A DNA stretch of 64,000 nt. Origin: Planctomycetota bacterium (GTDB lineage Bacteria; Planctomycetota; UBA1135; GCA-002686595). Below are positions 51,610 through 60,990 of this stretch, piece after piece. The stretch's first letter is position 1. The number at the start of each line of letters is the position of its first letter. The position numbers and the translations under genes were made by a program. The stretch spans positions 56,895-120,894 of the forward strand of contig JALWOP010000392.1 of assembly GCA_027083445.1 (NCBI GenBank). The letters are read 5' to 3'. The notes under the pieces were generated by a model, which worked only from the letters and a program-made list of their open reading frames with translations, searched no databases and was not told the origin of the DNA.

Positions 51610-54099
51610 ATCCGCGTGCGCTCCCTCCGTCGCGCCGACACCGGGCCGCGCGCTCTCCCAACCCTGCTCCAAGAACTCGATAAAGGGAGCATTCGAAACG
51701 ACGCTGGCCCCATCGAAGCGGGCGTGAACCTCTTCGGTGACGGGATCTAGGACCAGGTAGATCGGTTGCGCCGTGGATTGCACCATGCGCATCTCACGTT
51801 CGCGGTTTTCTTTGTAGTCCGTGTGCAGCCGGGCTTCGACGAACTTGGTTTCTAGGATCTCGGCGACCGCCGGATCGTGGAAGACTCCGCCTTCCATCTT
51901 GCGGCAGTTCACTCACGTCAGGCCGGTAAAGTTCACCAGCACGAGCTTGGATTTCTCCTTCGCGCGAGCGAGGGCCTCCTCATAGTCGTCCTTGACGATC
52001 TCGTGCTGCGCGGCGTTGGGATCCCAGCGAATCGCGTAGGGCGGCAAGAGCGGCGTCATCACGTAGCCGTCGAGCATGTTCCCCGGAATGCCGTAGCCGC
52101 AGTAGAGCCCGAAGAGAATCGAGAGCATGCCGAAGCCGATTTGCCGCGACCCGCTCGGTCCTCCGGCCGCGTGGGTACGACGCGCCTTGATGATCAGGTA
52201 GAGCCCTGCCGCGATGAAGATGACCAGCCAGGCAGCCAAGAAGACCTCGCGGCCGATCACGCCCCACCCCAGGACAAGGTCGACGTTGGAGAAGAACTTC
52301 AGCGACGCAGCCAACTCGACGAAGCCCAGGAAGACCTTGAGCGTGTTCATCCACTCACCCGCTTGGGGCATCTGACGGACCCTGCCCGGCACGAGCGAGA
52401 GGAACACGAAGGGTGTGGCCATAGTCACCCCGAAGGTCCCCATGCCGAGGACGATCCGCATGAGATCGCCCTTGCCCCCGGCTGCCGCCGCCCCCAGCAG
52501 GGTTCCGACAAAGGGTGCCGTGCAGGTGAAAGAAGTGACGACCAGGGTGGCTCCCATCAGGAAGACCCCCAGGTAGCCGCCGACACGGGACGCCTTGCCC
52601 GCCATGTTCATCAGCGCCGCCGGCGGTTCGAGGTGTACGAACCCGAATAGAGCCAGCGAGAAGAGGAGGAACAGCACCCCGATGACCATGTTGGTCACCC
52701 AGTGGGTGGCGAACGGAATGATGACTGGGGCGAAAAGAACGCCGATCAGAATGAACACCAGCACGATCCCCAAGCCGTAGGCGAGGGAAAGCGGCAGGAC
52801 CTTGCCGTCCCGCGCCTCCGCCTGCTTGGTGAAGAAGGAGATCGTGATCGGGATCATGGGGTAGGTGCAGGGCATCAAGAGGGTGAAGATGCCCCATCCC
52901 ACCGCGGAGAGCAGGAAGAGCAGGAGCGAGGAGCGGTCCTGATCGTCCGTGCTGAGCTCACCCGCGGTGAAGGTAGGTGTCTCGAACCACTCATCCTCGC
53001 CCGGGCCTTCGCTGTAGAGCTCCTCCTCGGCCGGCGGATCACAGGTCTTCTCGTCACAAACCTGGTATCCCAAGATCGCGTAGGGTTCCGCCCCTTCGGG
53101 GTCATCGACGATCTGGCCATCCACGCGCAGCACGACCCGGCCCCGGTGCTGCCAGTACCAGGGCGCAAGACTGCCACCATCGACCTTGATCGGCTTGGGA
53201 TAGCGCACCTCTCCCCATTCGATCGAGCCACTGTCGTCGACCACCTCCAGGGTCGTGGGCACCCCCGCGGTGAAGTCGGGGTGGCCCAGGTCGGCCGCGG
53301 TTGGACCGTTGTAGATGTGGTAGCCCTCGGCGATATCGATGACGACGGCGAGCTTGGCCGTGTTGCTCTCTTCGTCGATGCGCGAGTAGAGCTTGGCGAC
53401 GACCTTGGGACCCGCAGGCGCACGGCCAAAGCCGCCAAAGCCACCGAATTCCTGCCGGGCGAGGGCGCCGGAGCCCGCTCCGGGTTGAGTCGGCACTCCC
53501 TTGCCTGGGTTCGCGGTGACCTGGGAGGAGGACTCCTCCGCGGAGGAGCCGCCCGGCATCTGTTCGTCTCCGCCACCGCCCGCGGCCGGTGGCGGGGGAC
53601 CCAAGGAGGCGGGCCAGCCCTGCCAGTACTTGTCCTTGCCCTCGCCCTTGGAACGGATGGTCTCCCCGTAGCGCAGGCAGGTACCGCTGACGTGGGAACA
53701 GGTCTGACCATCGAGGGTCAGGGTGTCGTCGGCGCTGGCGCCCTCGGAGATCTTGCCCTTGGCGTAGAGGGTGATCTTGCCGTCGTGGTAGTTGAAGGAG
53801 TACTTGCCGAGATAGGGGTCATCGACCTCTTCCACCTTGGGTTGCGGAAGCACGGGATCGCTCCAACCGCTGCCGTCGTCGCCGAAGCGCAGCGAGAGGG
53901 GAGTCCCGATCGCATCGGGGTCCCCCAGGTCGGTGTGATAGAGGTACCAATCCGCGGAGATACGGATCACGACCGCCGCATAGACATCATCGCCGGAGCT
54001 GCGTGTGTAGAGGGTGGCACGGGCCTGATTGCCCTGGGCCGACGCCGGCGGCGACAGGATTCCCAGGCTGGCGAGGAGGAGGATCAGCACTCTCTGCAT
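51592..54099 (-). CDS. Selenoprotein: DsbD-like thiol:disulfide interchange protein with UxxC thioredoxin domain (in-frame UGA = Sec729)
   Basis: 835 residues from ATG 54099, which begins a clear signal peptide (MQRVLILLLASLGILSPPASAQ). Order: two DsbD-alpha-like periplasmic domains (about 25-150 and 215-370), a DsbD-beta membrane domain (about 395-635) with Cys411 in MPCTYPM and Cys526 in FTCTAPF, and a C-terminal thioredoxin gamma domain (about 700-835). Its active site is NFTGLT-U-VNCRKME: UGA at 51915-51913 stands where family members carry the first Cys of CxxC, with the second Cys at 732. The frame continues 106 codons with thioredoxin features (AQPIYLVLDP). It would move electrons from cytoplasm to periplasmic targets. 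Terminating at the UGA would remove the active site and the rest of the gamma domain. Confidence 0.85.
51878..51915 (-). promoter_or_regulatory. Sec UGA codon and SECIS-like hairpin of the DsbD-like gene
   Basis: UGA at 51915-51913. Downstream, UGGAAG (51896-51891) pairs perfectly with CUUCCA (51883-51878) around a GCGGAGU loop with GG at 51888-51887. There are 24 nt between the UGA and the loop GG, within the usual bacterial range. The loop differs from that of the deiodinase-like gene but keeps the essential GG. Confidence 0.65.
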
Positions 54100-54139
54100 G
54101 GCGATTGGTACTCGAATTGGGACGGGCTGGAGCCCGATC

Positions 54140-55018
54140 CTAGCCGGCGGAAGGAGTCTCCGCCGGATTGACATGAACGGCAACCTCTACGACACCCTCC
54201 TCGGCCTGTGTGACTGCTCTCTCCACCTCATGCGCGATTGCATGGCCCTTACGAACCTCCAGGTCCCCGTCCACGCTGATCTCCATGTCGACCCGTACCT
54301 GGCTTCCAAGGGGGTGAATGTCGACCTTCTGCACGCCTTCGACGCCGTCTATGCGGCCGGCGATGGTGTGAATGCGCGCGCGCATCTGGGGATCGGGGGC
54401 TCGGTCCATGAGCACGTCCAGGCCGTGCTTGACGCTTTCCCAGCCGAGGAAACCGATCATCGCTCCGATCACGCCCGTACCTAGCGGCTCGACCCAACCG
54501 AGCCCCAGCATCGACGCCGTCACGGCCACCAAGACGAGGATGCTGGTCAGGGCATCGGAACGATTGTCGCGTGCCAAGGCCAAGAGCGACTGGCTGGCGA
54601 GATGGAGTCCCACGCGGCGAGTCACGCGATAGAGCCACTCATTGGCAGCCAGCGAGATGGCCGCAGCACTGAGAGCCACCGCGCCGATCGAACGGCTGTA
54701 GACCGGGGCGGTGATACTGAAGCTGTCCCAGAGCACGCCCACCCCCGCCACGATCAGGACCAGGCCCACGAACAGGCCGGCGGCGGCTTCGGCCTTGCCA
54801 TGGCCGTAGTGGTGATCTTCGTCCGGGGGTTGGGAGGCCCAACGAAAGGAGAGCCAGGCCACTCCACCGGCGGCGACATCCGCCAGGCTGTGTGCACCGT
54901 CCGCCACCAGGGCGGGGGAGCCGGCCAACACCCCTCCCGCCAGCTTCATGACCGCCAGGAAACTGTTGACCACCAGGCTCAGCCTGTGGGCCCGTTCTCC
55001 CTCACTGCGCGATTCCAT
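54140..55018 (-). CDS. Cation diffusion facilitator (zinc/cation efflux) protein
   Basis: 292 residues from ATG at 55018. Six transmembrane helices and a C-terminal cytoplasmic domain. CDF motifs: SPALVADGAHSLADVAAG (metal-binding Asp and His in helix II), DHHYGHGKAEAAAG and ALTSILVLVAV with the paired ARDNRSDALTS (helix V). It exports Zn(II) or a similar divalent cation by proton antiport. Upstream codons to 55513 show no homology. Confidence 0.93.
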   Translation of the reverse strand: MESRSEGERAHRLSLVVNSFLAVMKLAGGVLAGSPALVADGAHSLADVAAGGVAWLSFRWASQPPDEDHHYGHGKAEAAAGLFVGLVLIVAGVGVLWDSFSITAPVYSRSIGAVALSAAAISLAANEWLYRVTRRVGLHLASQSLLALARDNRSDALTSILVLVAVTASMLGLGWVEPLGTGVIGAMIGFLGWESVKHGLDVLMDRAPDPQMRARIHTIAGRIDGVEGVQKVDIHPLGSQVRVDMEISVDGDLEVRKGHAIAHEVERAVTQAEEGVVEVAVHVNPAETPSAG

Positions 55019-55186
55019 CGTCACTAGTTCACCAGTTTCCGCCGAGGTCGGCCGACAGTCTAAGAGGTACGTCCCACAGCCCCGCCATGGGTTCGATTCC
55101 TCTCCTCGGACCCCCCGCTGACCAAAGTTCGGCAGGGTAGCGGGAGGTGCCCTAAGCTGACACCCCTCTCCAAGACGGTGGTCCCC

Positions 55187-55843
55187 ATGAAGCGCATCCT
55201 GACCCTCTTGCCCCTCTGCGCGGCCCTCTTGGGCCCCGCGCTCCTCAATCCCCAGGACCCCGGGCCCGCCGACTCGGGCGGCGAGTTGCGTAGGGACATC
55301 TTTGGCAGGATCGTCACCAAGAAGGCCGCCGAGGATGACTCCGGGCTCGACGGCATGTGGCAACTGCTCGGAATGGAGCTCGAGGGTTATCCCCCCGAGG
55401 GCCTGAACCCCTTCGGCTACATCCTCTTCCACAAGGGTTTCATGGCCTTCGAGCTCCAGGCTTTCTACGACGAAGACACCCTCGACGATGACCCCTTCGA
55501 GGACGGCTACCAAACCTTCATGGCGGAGTATGAGCTAATCGGTGCCGATCGCCTCGTCTGTCGCACCCTGATCGGTTCCTACTTGGACGAGGAGGACGAT
55601 CTGCTCGATTACGAAGACCCCGGCATGGAGCGCGAATTCGAGATCGAGTTCAAGGGCCGCCTCTTGACCCTCGAGTGGGACGGCAAGAACTGGATGACCT
55701 TTGGACGAGTCCCGCCGCCCTCCTCGAAACTGAAGGACATCTTCGGCAAGACGCGCGGAACCCGCGGCCGCAGGGGCCCCGATCTCTTTGGGCGGGAGAA
55801 GACCCGCGCCGAGGAGGAAGAGGACGACAAGGGGGGAGATTGA
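55187..55843 (+). CDS. Exported lipocalin-like protein (TIGR03067-like)
   Basis: 218 residues from ATG at 55187. A signal peptide (MKRILTLLPLCAALLGPALL) is followed by a domain opening LDGMWQLLGMELEG, which resembles the LxGxWxLVxxELDG opening of TIGR03067 proteins expanded in Planctomycetota. A strongly acidic tail ends the protein. The family function is unknown. The gene stands alone between CDF and DinB-like genes. Confidence 0.6.
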   Translation: MKRILTLLPLCAALLGPALLNPQDPGPADSGGELRRDIFGRIVTKKAAEDDSGLDGMWQLLGMELEGYPPEGLNPFGYILFHKGFMAFELQAFYDEDTLDDDPFEDGYQTFMAEYELIGADRLVCRTLIGSYLDEEDDLLDYEDPGMEREFEIEFKGRLLTLEWDGKNWMTFGRVPPPSSKLKDIFGKTRGTRGRRGPDLFGREKTRAEEEEDDKGGD

Positions 55844-55849
55844 GCCGGG

Positions 55850-56374
55850 CTACTGTTTCCCCTTGGGAACGTAGGCCCCCGACTCCCCGCGCTTGATGGA
55901 GAGGGTCTCCCAGCGCGGTCCTAGCTGCATGCGCGCGAGCTGAACGAGCTGGCCGATGTGATAGGCGTAGTGGCTCATCTGGCGTAGTACGGCGTCCACC
56001 ACGGTGTGCGCCCGACCCCGGATCGGTGCACTGCGACCCAGATCCTCGGGCCCCAAGGGGGCGAGGGCCTCAAAGAGAGTCCGCCAGCCCTCCTCCCACA
56101 GCTCCATCAGGGCCTCACGCCCAAGGCCCTGATCGATGAACTCTCCATCGCGATCCCGGCCGGCCTTCTCGCCGTCACTCTCAAGGTAGTTCGACCAGCG
56201 AGAACGCATGTTGCCCGCCAGGTGTTGCATCAGAATGGCGACCGAGTTGCCATCCTCATCCGGCACCCAGTGAAGTTGCCCGTCATCGAGCTGCCGGATC
56301 GCCCCCTCGGCCAGGGCCTTCTGGCGCCGAAAGCTCTCCAGGGCTTCGTCGAGAAAGTTTTGCCTAGGATCCAT
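55850..56374 (-). CDS. DinB/DUF1572-like protein
   Basis: 174 residues from ATG at 56374. DinB-like four-helix bundle proteins bind a metal ion. The motifs LMQHLAGNMRSRWSNYL, WRTLFEALAPL and MSHYAYHIGQLVQLARMQLG, with conserved His residues, match the DUF1572 group, a possible thiol S-transferase family. Convergent with the lipocalin-like gene. Confidence 0.8.
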   Translation of the reverse strand: MDPRQNFLDEALESFRRQKALAEGAIRQLDDGQLHWVPDEDGNSVAILMQHLAGNMRSRWSNYLESDGEKAGRDRDGEFIDQGLGREALMELWEEGWRTLFEALAPLGPEDLGRSAPIRGRAHTVVDAVLRQMSHYAYHIGQLVQLARMQLGPRWETLSIKRGESGAYVPKGKQ

Positions 56375-56427
56375 CGGTCCGTCTCCAACGTGTCTCCGCT
56401 TACCAGGGCGTCGGCCCCACAATAGGT

Positions 56428-56457
56428 CGCGGGCCGCTGCCGAAACAGCGGCCCGCG
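56428..56457. terminator. Terminator-like hairpin after nrdJ
   Basis: A 12-bp perfect stem (56428-56439 with 56446-56457, 6-nt loop) lies 70 nt beyond the nrdJ stop, between nrdJ and the DinB-like gene. No T-run follows. Confidence 0.6.
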
Positions 56458-56527
56458 CCAGTCGAACGGCGAGGGTCGGCCCGGCCCAGCCGTTCGGGCT
56501 GAGCACGCCCCGATCAGCACTCCCGGA

Positions 56528-59065
56528 TCAGCACTGGCTGAAGCCGCAGGAGTAGCATTTCACGCAGCCCTCCTCGAAGGCCACTTCCGAGCTGCAGGCC
56601 GGGCACTTGACCTTGTAGCTGGTCAGTTCGCGCTCTCGCTTGGCCTTGGCCGCGGCGGTAGGGGGGGCCGCCACGCGGGGGGCGGGAGCAGGGGCCTCCG
56701 AAGTCGCCGCCCGCGTCAACCGTCCATCCGGTGTCACCCGGCCGAGGAGCAGCGCCTCCAACCCGTGCTCGGCCTTGGCCGCCAGGTAGCGATGCAGGGC
56801 CGTGGCCAGGCCGTCGGCCAGGGACATGATGCGCCCATCCTTGGTGGGAACCGAGAGGCTCGAACCGATACCCGAGAGCTGCTTGACCGCGCGCTCGAGG
56901 CTGCCGTTGCTGCGCAACCACAGGGAGAGGATGCGGCAAATGGCCTCTAGGTCCGAGTTGGCCACGTCCCCGCCCTTGCCGAGTTGGGCGAAGACCTCGC
57001 GCTCGCGGCCGGAGATCGGGTCCACGGTCACCTTGACGTGCATGTTCCCGAAGGGCGTCATCTGGCGGATGCGCAGCGCGGTCATGATCTCCGGCAGCTT
57101 GATCGGCGCCAACTCCGGGCCATCCTCGGTCAGCTCCTGCAGCAGGGGGGCCGCGCCAGCCACGGCCTCCTCGTCCGGCTCGGAACGCTCCTCGGCGAAA
57201 CGCTCGCTGGTGCCCTTGAGCGCCATCGGTTGCACATCGCGACATCCGTCGCGGTAGACCGTCACACCCTTGACGCCAAGCTCGATGGCCAGGTCGTAGA
57301 TGCTGCGGACATCGTCCACGCCGGCCTCGCGTGGAAAGTTGATCGTCTTCGAGATCGAGGCGTCACAGTGCTGCTGGTAAGCCGCCTGCATGCGCATGTG
57401 CCAGGTGGGCGAAATGTCGTGCGCCGTAACGAACAGTCGTTTGTCCTGCTCGGGTACGACATCCAAGTGTGCGAGGGTGCCCTGCTCCAAGATCGCGTCG
57501 GTCAGCTCTTCCGACCAGTATCCGGCCGCCCTTGCGCGCTCTTCGAAGATCGGGTTGACCTCGCGCATGATCGTCGGCCGCCCCTCGGTGTCCTTCATCA
57601 CCTGGCGATCGAAGACCAGGCTGAACATGGGCTCGATCCCGCCCGAACAGCCGGCGATGATCGAGATCGTTCCCGTAGGAGCGATCGTGGTCGTGTAGCT
57701 GTTGCGCAGGCGCACCCCGCGGCGTTCCCACTCCGATCCTTCCCAGGCGGGGAAGACGCCCCGCTCATCGGCCAGGATCTCCGACGCCAGGTGCGACTCC
57801 TCGGTCAGGACACGCATCAACTCGCACCCAAAAGCAACGCCCTCTTCGGAGTCGTAGGGAATCTCCAGAGCATAGAGGGCATCCGCGAAGCCCATGACGC
57901 CCAGCCCTATGCGGCGGGTGGTACGCGACATGTTCTCGATCTGCGGCAGGGGATAGCGGTTGACCTCGATCACATCGTCGAGGAACCGTGTCGCGGTATG
58001 GATGACCGCCTTGTAGCCCTCCCAGTCGAACTGCGCCTGGCCGCCCGGCCCTTCCGTCACGAACCGCCCCAGGTTGATCGAACCCAGGTTGCAACTGTCG
58101 AAGGGGTGCAGGGGCTGCTCGCCGCAGGGGTTGGTGGCTTCGATCAAGCCGACGTTCTTGATCGGGTTCTCGGCATTGATGCGGTCGATGAAGACCACGC
58201 CGGGCTCACCCGACTCGTGAGCGTGCTCGATGATGAGCTCCCAGAGTTCCCCCACGGTCCAGGGGGTCCCATCCTCGCGAACGAGCTCGGACCACTCCCG
58301 GGTACGGGGGTTTTGGACCTGGTGCACATGGGTGGGATCGCTCTCCAACTCTTGCAGGAAGCGATCGGTGATCGCCACCGAGATGTTGTAGTTGGTCAGG
58401 CGTGTGCGGTCGTCCTTGATCGTGATGAAGCGCAGGATGTCGGGGTGATCGATGCGCAGGATGCCCATGTTGGCTCCTCGCCGAAAAGCCCCCTGCTGGA
58501 TGGCGTCCGTCGCCTTCGAGAAGACCTCGATGAAGGAGAGCGGCCCCTCGGTCGTGCCGCCCGAGCTGGCCACCAGATCTCCCGCCGGGCGCAGGCGCGA
58601 GAAGCTGAAACCGGTCCCGCCACCGGCCTTCTGGATCAGAGCCGTGGCCTTGATCGAGTCGAAGATGCCCTCGATCGAATCCTCGACCGGCAGGACGAAA
58701 CAGGCGCTGAGCATGCCCATCTCACGGCCCGCGTTCATCAGGCAGGGGCTGTTGGGCATGAAGCGGCGTTCCGCCATCAGGGTGTAGTAGTCCCGCGCCA
58801 CACCGAGGGCCTGCTCCCAGGACTCGGGGTGCAGGGCGACCTCGGCGCGGGCGACGTGCGAGGCCACGCGCCAAAACAGCTCCCTCGGAGTCTCGATCAC
58901 CTCACCCGTCTCGGGGCTCTTCTTGAGGTAGCGACGCTCGAGAACCGTGATCGCGTTGTCGCTGAGCTGCGGCTCAGGCAGATCCGCGGGGGGCTTGACG
59001 GCCTGCAAGGCCGCCCGAGCTGTGGTCTCCGCGGGTTCGTGCTGCTCGCGGGTCTGGCTTGCCAT
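56528..59065 (-). CDS. nrdJ: Adenosylcobalamin-dependent (class II) ribonucleotide reductase
   Basis: 845 residues from ATG at 59065 (MASQTREQHEP). Class II reductase makes dNTPs using adenosylcobalamin. Motifs: SPCLMNAG, SACFVLPVEDSIEG, GGTGFSFSRLRP, NPCGEQPLHPFDSCNLGSINL (active-site Cys), MGFADALYALEIPYDSEEG. The C-terminus carries a Cys-rich CPACSSEVAFEEG... CYSCGFSQC metal-binding tail. No nrdAB or activator gene is adjacent, consistent with class II. A 225-nt gap separates it from murJ. Confidence 0.95.
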   Translation of the reverse strand: MASQTREQHEPAETTARAALQAVKPPADLPEPQLSDNAITVLERRYLKKSPETGEVIETPRELFWRVASHVARAEVALHPESWEQALGVARDYYTLMAERRFMPNSPCLMNAGREMGMLSACFVLPVEDSIEGIFDSIKATALIQKAGGGTGFSFSRLRPAGDLVASSGGTTEGPLSFIEVFSKATDAIQQGAFRRGANMGILRIDHPDILRFITIKDDRTRLTNYNISVAITDRFLQELESDPTHVHQVQNPRTREWSELVREDGTPWTVGELWELIIEHAHESGEPGVVFIDRINAENPIKNVGLIEATNPCGEQPLHPFDSCNLGSINLGRFVTEGPGGQAQFDWEGYKAVIHTATRFLDDVIEVNRYPLPQIENMSRTTRRIGLGVMGFADALYALEIPYDSEEGVAFGCELMRVLTEESHLASEILADERGVFPAWEGSEWERRGVRLRNSYTTTIAPTGTISIIAGCSGGIEPMFSLVFDRQVMKDTEGRPTIMREVNPIFEERARAAGYWSEELTDAILEQGTLAHLDVVPEQDKRLFVTAHDISPTWHMRMQAAYQQHCDASISKTINFPREAGVDDVRSIYDLAIELGVKGVTVYRDGCRDVQPMALKGTSERFAEERSEPDEEAVAGAAPLLQELTEDGPELAPIKLPEIMTALRIRQMTPFGNMHVKVTVDPISGREREVFAQLGKGGDVANSDLEAICRILSLWLRSNGSLERAVKQLSGIGSSLSVPTKDGRIMSLADGLATALHRYLAAKAEHGLEALLLGRVTPDGRLTRAATSEAPAPAPRVAAPPTAAAKAKRERELTSYKVKCPACSSEVAFEEGCVKCYSCGFSQC

Positions 59066-59238
59066 GGGCGCTACGGTGGACTCGCTCGTCGGGTTCAAGG
59101 CTCCTCCTGATTGCTCGCGGTGATGTCGGCGCACCGGTTCGCTCGAACTGGGCGCCGAAGGTCGATCTTCCCTCGCCCGGTCCCTTCGATCAAGCATGCA
59201 CACGCGGGAAGGAGCACACCCCGACGTGCGCCCGTGGA

Positions 59239-59260
59239 GAAGCTGTGGAGGAAGCTGTGG
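59239..59260. repeat. Direct repeat in the nrdJ upstream gap
   Basis: GAAGCTGTGG occurs at 59239-59248 and 59251-59260, one helical turn apart (12 nt), about 175 nt upstream of the nrdJ start. Its minus-strand CCACAGCTTC could be a regulatory site. The rest of gap 59066-59290 shows nothing else I can support, including no B12-box. Confidence 0.4.
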
Positions 59261-59290
59261 AAGAACCGCCCGGGAGTGGTGCAAGACGGT

Positions 59291-60940
59291 TCAATGCCGT
59301 CGGCGGAGGAGACGCGCGCGCACCTGACGCGCCTCCGGGACTCCCAATCCATAGGCCAGGAGGGCGTAGAGCAACACCCCTGCGCCGATGGCGAGCAGAA
59401 GTCCGGGCGCCCGGCCGAGCGCCTGCCGACCCACCCGCTCGACCCAGACCGCGCCTAGACCTGCCCCCGCGGAGGCGATCAGCATGCCCATCAGGGGTCC
59501 CAAGAAGGGGATACGGCTCTCCGGTAGGCCCAGACCGCGCCCCAGTCCCGGCAGAAGCAGGGCGAGGCTCCCCCAACTGGTCAGCGCCGTTGCCAGGGCG
59601 AGGCCCTCCACGTCCATCCCCGCCCCCTCCACCAGCACCAGATTCAGGACGACGTTGACCACCAGCATGGCGACCGAGACGCGCACGGGGCCACGAAAGT
59701 CCCCCAGGGCGTAGTAGGTGCGCGCCACCAGCCCCACCGCCCCGGCCGGCAAGATCGCCAGACAGAGCATGCGCAGGGCCGCGCTGGCGCGCTCGACCCC
59801 TTCAGCCCCAAAGGCACCATGCTCGAACGAAGCCGCGATCACGGGTCGCGCCAGGACGAAGAGTCCCACGGCGGCCGGCAGGGCGACGAAGGCGATCGCC
59901 CGGTGGGTACGGTCGTGCAGGTCGCGCACGGCTCGGCGATCGCCCCTGTGGCCGTGGGCCTGGAGGGCCGGAAAAACCGAACTCGTAGCGGCGACCGCAA
60001 TCAAGGCCATGGGGAACTGTTGCACCCGGTTGGCGTAGTAGTGCAGGGTCGGTCCCCCGTTGGGGAGCAGCCCCTCGGCCATCAGCCCGTCGAGCATGAC
60101 GTTGATCTGATAGACCGCCGCCCCGAGCGCCAGGGGGGCCGAAGCACGCAGCACCGACCAGGCGGTGGGGGTACCTGGGAGACGGGGGGGGCACGGCCCC
60201 AGGAAACCGCTGCGGCGCAGGGCGGGAAGCTGCACCCCGAGCTGAGCCAGGCCCGCGACGAGCACCCCAAGGGCCAGCCAGCGCGCCATCTCCAGGTTGC
60301 GCTCCGGCTGGGGCTCCCGCGCATCCCCTGGCCCATAGGCCCACCACAGGGCGAGCAGGACCGACACCCAGACCACGTTGAGCACGGCCGGGGCCCAGGC
60401 GGTCGGGGCGAAGCGGCCGCGCACCTGCAGGGCCCCACCCACCAGGGCCGCCAGACAGACGAGCACGACGAAGGGCATCACCCGCAGGGTCAACTCGCGT
60501 ACGGGCGCGGGGTCCGCTCCGAGCCAGGCCCACCCGGTCAGCGGCATCCGGTCGGGCATGAGCGCCACGGCGCCCATCACGACCAGGGTCAGGCCGACCA
60601 GGAGCACCGCCAGCAAGCGGGCCGTGTCGAGAAACAGGCCACGCCCCGCCGCCTCCCCCTGGTCCCCATCCACACGGGTCAATGCGGTCTGGAACGAGGT
60701 CGACAGGGCCCCCTCACCCAGGAAACGGCGGAAGAGGTTCGGTACGCGCCAGGCGGTGATGAACGCGTCGTAGACCGCGGAACGGTCGCCGAACAGGGCC
60801 GCCGAGAGAATCTCGCGCACATACCCCAGGATGCGGCTCGCCAGGGTGAGAACGGAGACGAGTAGGGTGCGGCGCGCCAGAGCGCGGTGGCGGCCGGTGA
60901 TGTCAGCGCCTCGGCCCTGCGCCCCTGTGCCGTCTTGCAC
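59291..60940 (-). CDS. murJ: Lipid II flippase MurJ
   Basis: 549 residues with about 14 transmembrane helices. MurJ translocates lipid-linked peptidoglycan precursor. The N-terminus SVLTLASRILGYVREILSAALFG, DAFITAWRVPNLFRRFLGEGALSTSFQTAL and the central YYANRVQQFPMALIAVAATSSVFPAL are diagnostic. GTG start at 60940. yqeY lies about 50 nt upstream. Confidence 0.96.
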   Translation of the reverse strand: MQDGTGAQGRGADITGRHRALARRTLLVSVLTLASRILGYVREILSAALFGDRSAVYDAFITAWRVPNLFRRFLGEGALSTSFQTALTRVDGDQGEAAGRGLFLDTARLLAVLLVGLTLVVMGAVALMPDRMPLTGWAWLGADPAPVRELTLRVMPFVVLVCLAALVGGALQVRGRFAPTAWAPAVLNVVWVSVLLALWWAYGPGDAREPQPERNLEMARWLALGVLVAGLAQLGVQLPALRRSGFLGPCPPRLPGTPTAWSVLRASAPLALGAAVYQINVMLDGLMAEGLLPNGGPTLHYYANRVQQFPMALIAVAATSSVFPALQAHGHRGDRRAVRDLHDRTHRAIAFVALPAAVGLFVLARPVIAASFEHGAFGAEGVERASAALRMLCLAILPAGAVGLVARTYYALGDFRGPVRVSVAMLVVNVVLNLVLVEGAGMDVEGLALATALTSWGSLALLLPGLGRGLGLPESRIPFLGPLMGMLIASAGAGLGAVWVERVGRQALGRAPGLLLAIGAGVLLYALLAYGLGVPEARQVRARLLRRRH

Positions 60941-60990
60941 CCCTGTATCGCCCTGTTTCTGCGTAGCGCAGAAGGTCGTGCGCGGCGAGG

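Noticed and set aside
51592..51912. Separate small thioredoxin gene starting at GTG 51912
   Set aside because: It would start inside the active site and lack the first strand and helix of the fold; readthrough of the UGA gives a complete domain.
55041..55110. tRNA-like stretch with a T-loop (GGTTCGATTCC) and a CCGAGG/CCTCGG acceptor-like pairing
   Set aside because: The D-loop lacks the GG, the acceptor has a mismatch and there are too few bases for a complete anticodon arm plus T-stem. At most a degraded 3' tRNA remnant or coincidence; it is not tRNA-Sec.
59066..59290. Cobalamin riboswitch upstream of the B12-dependent reductase
   Set aside because: No B12-box (GCCACTG) or matching core was found on the minus strand; CACCACTCC near 59275 is not a match.
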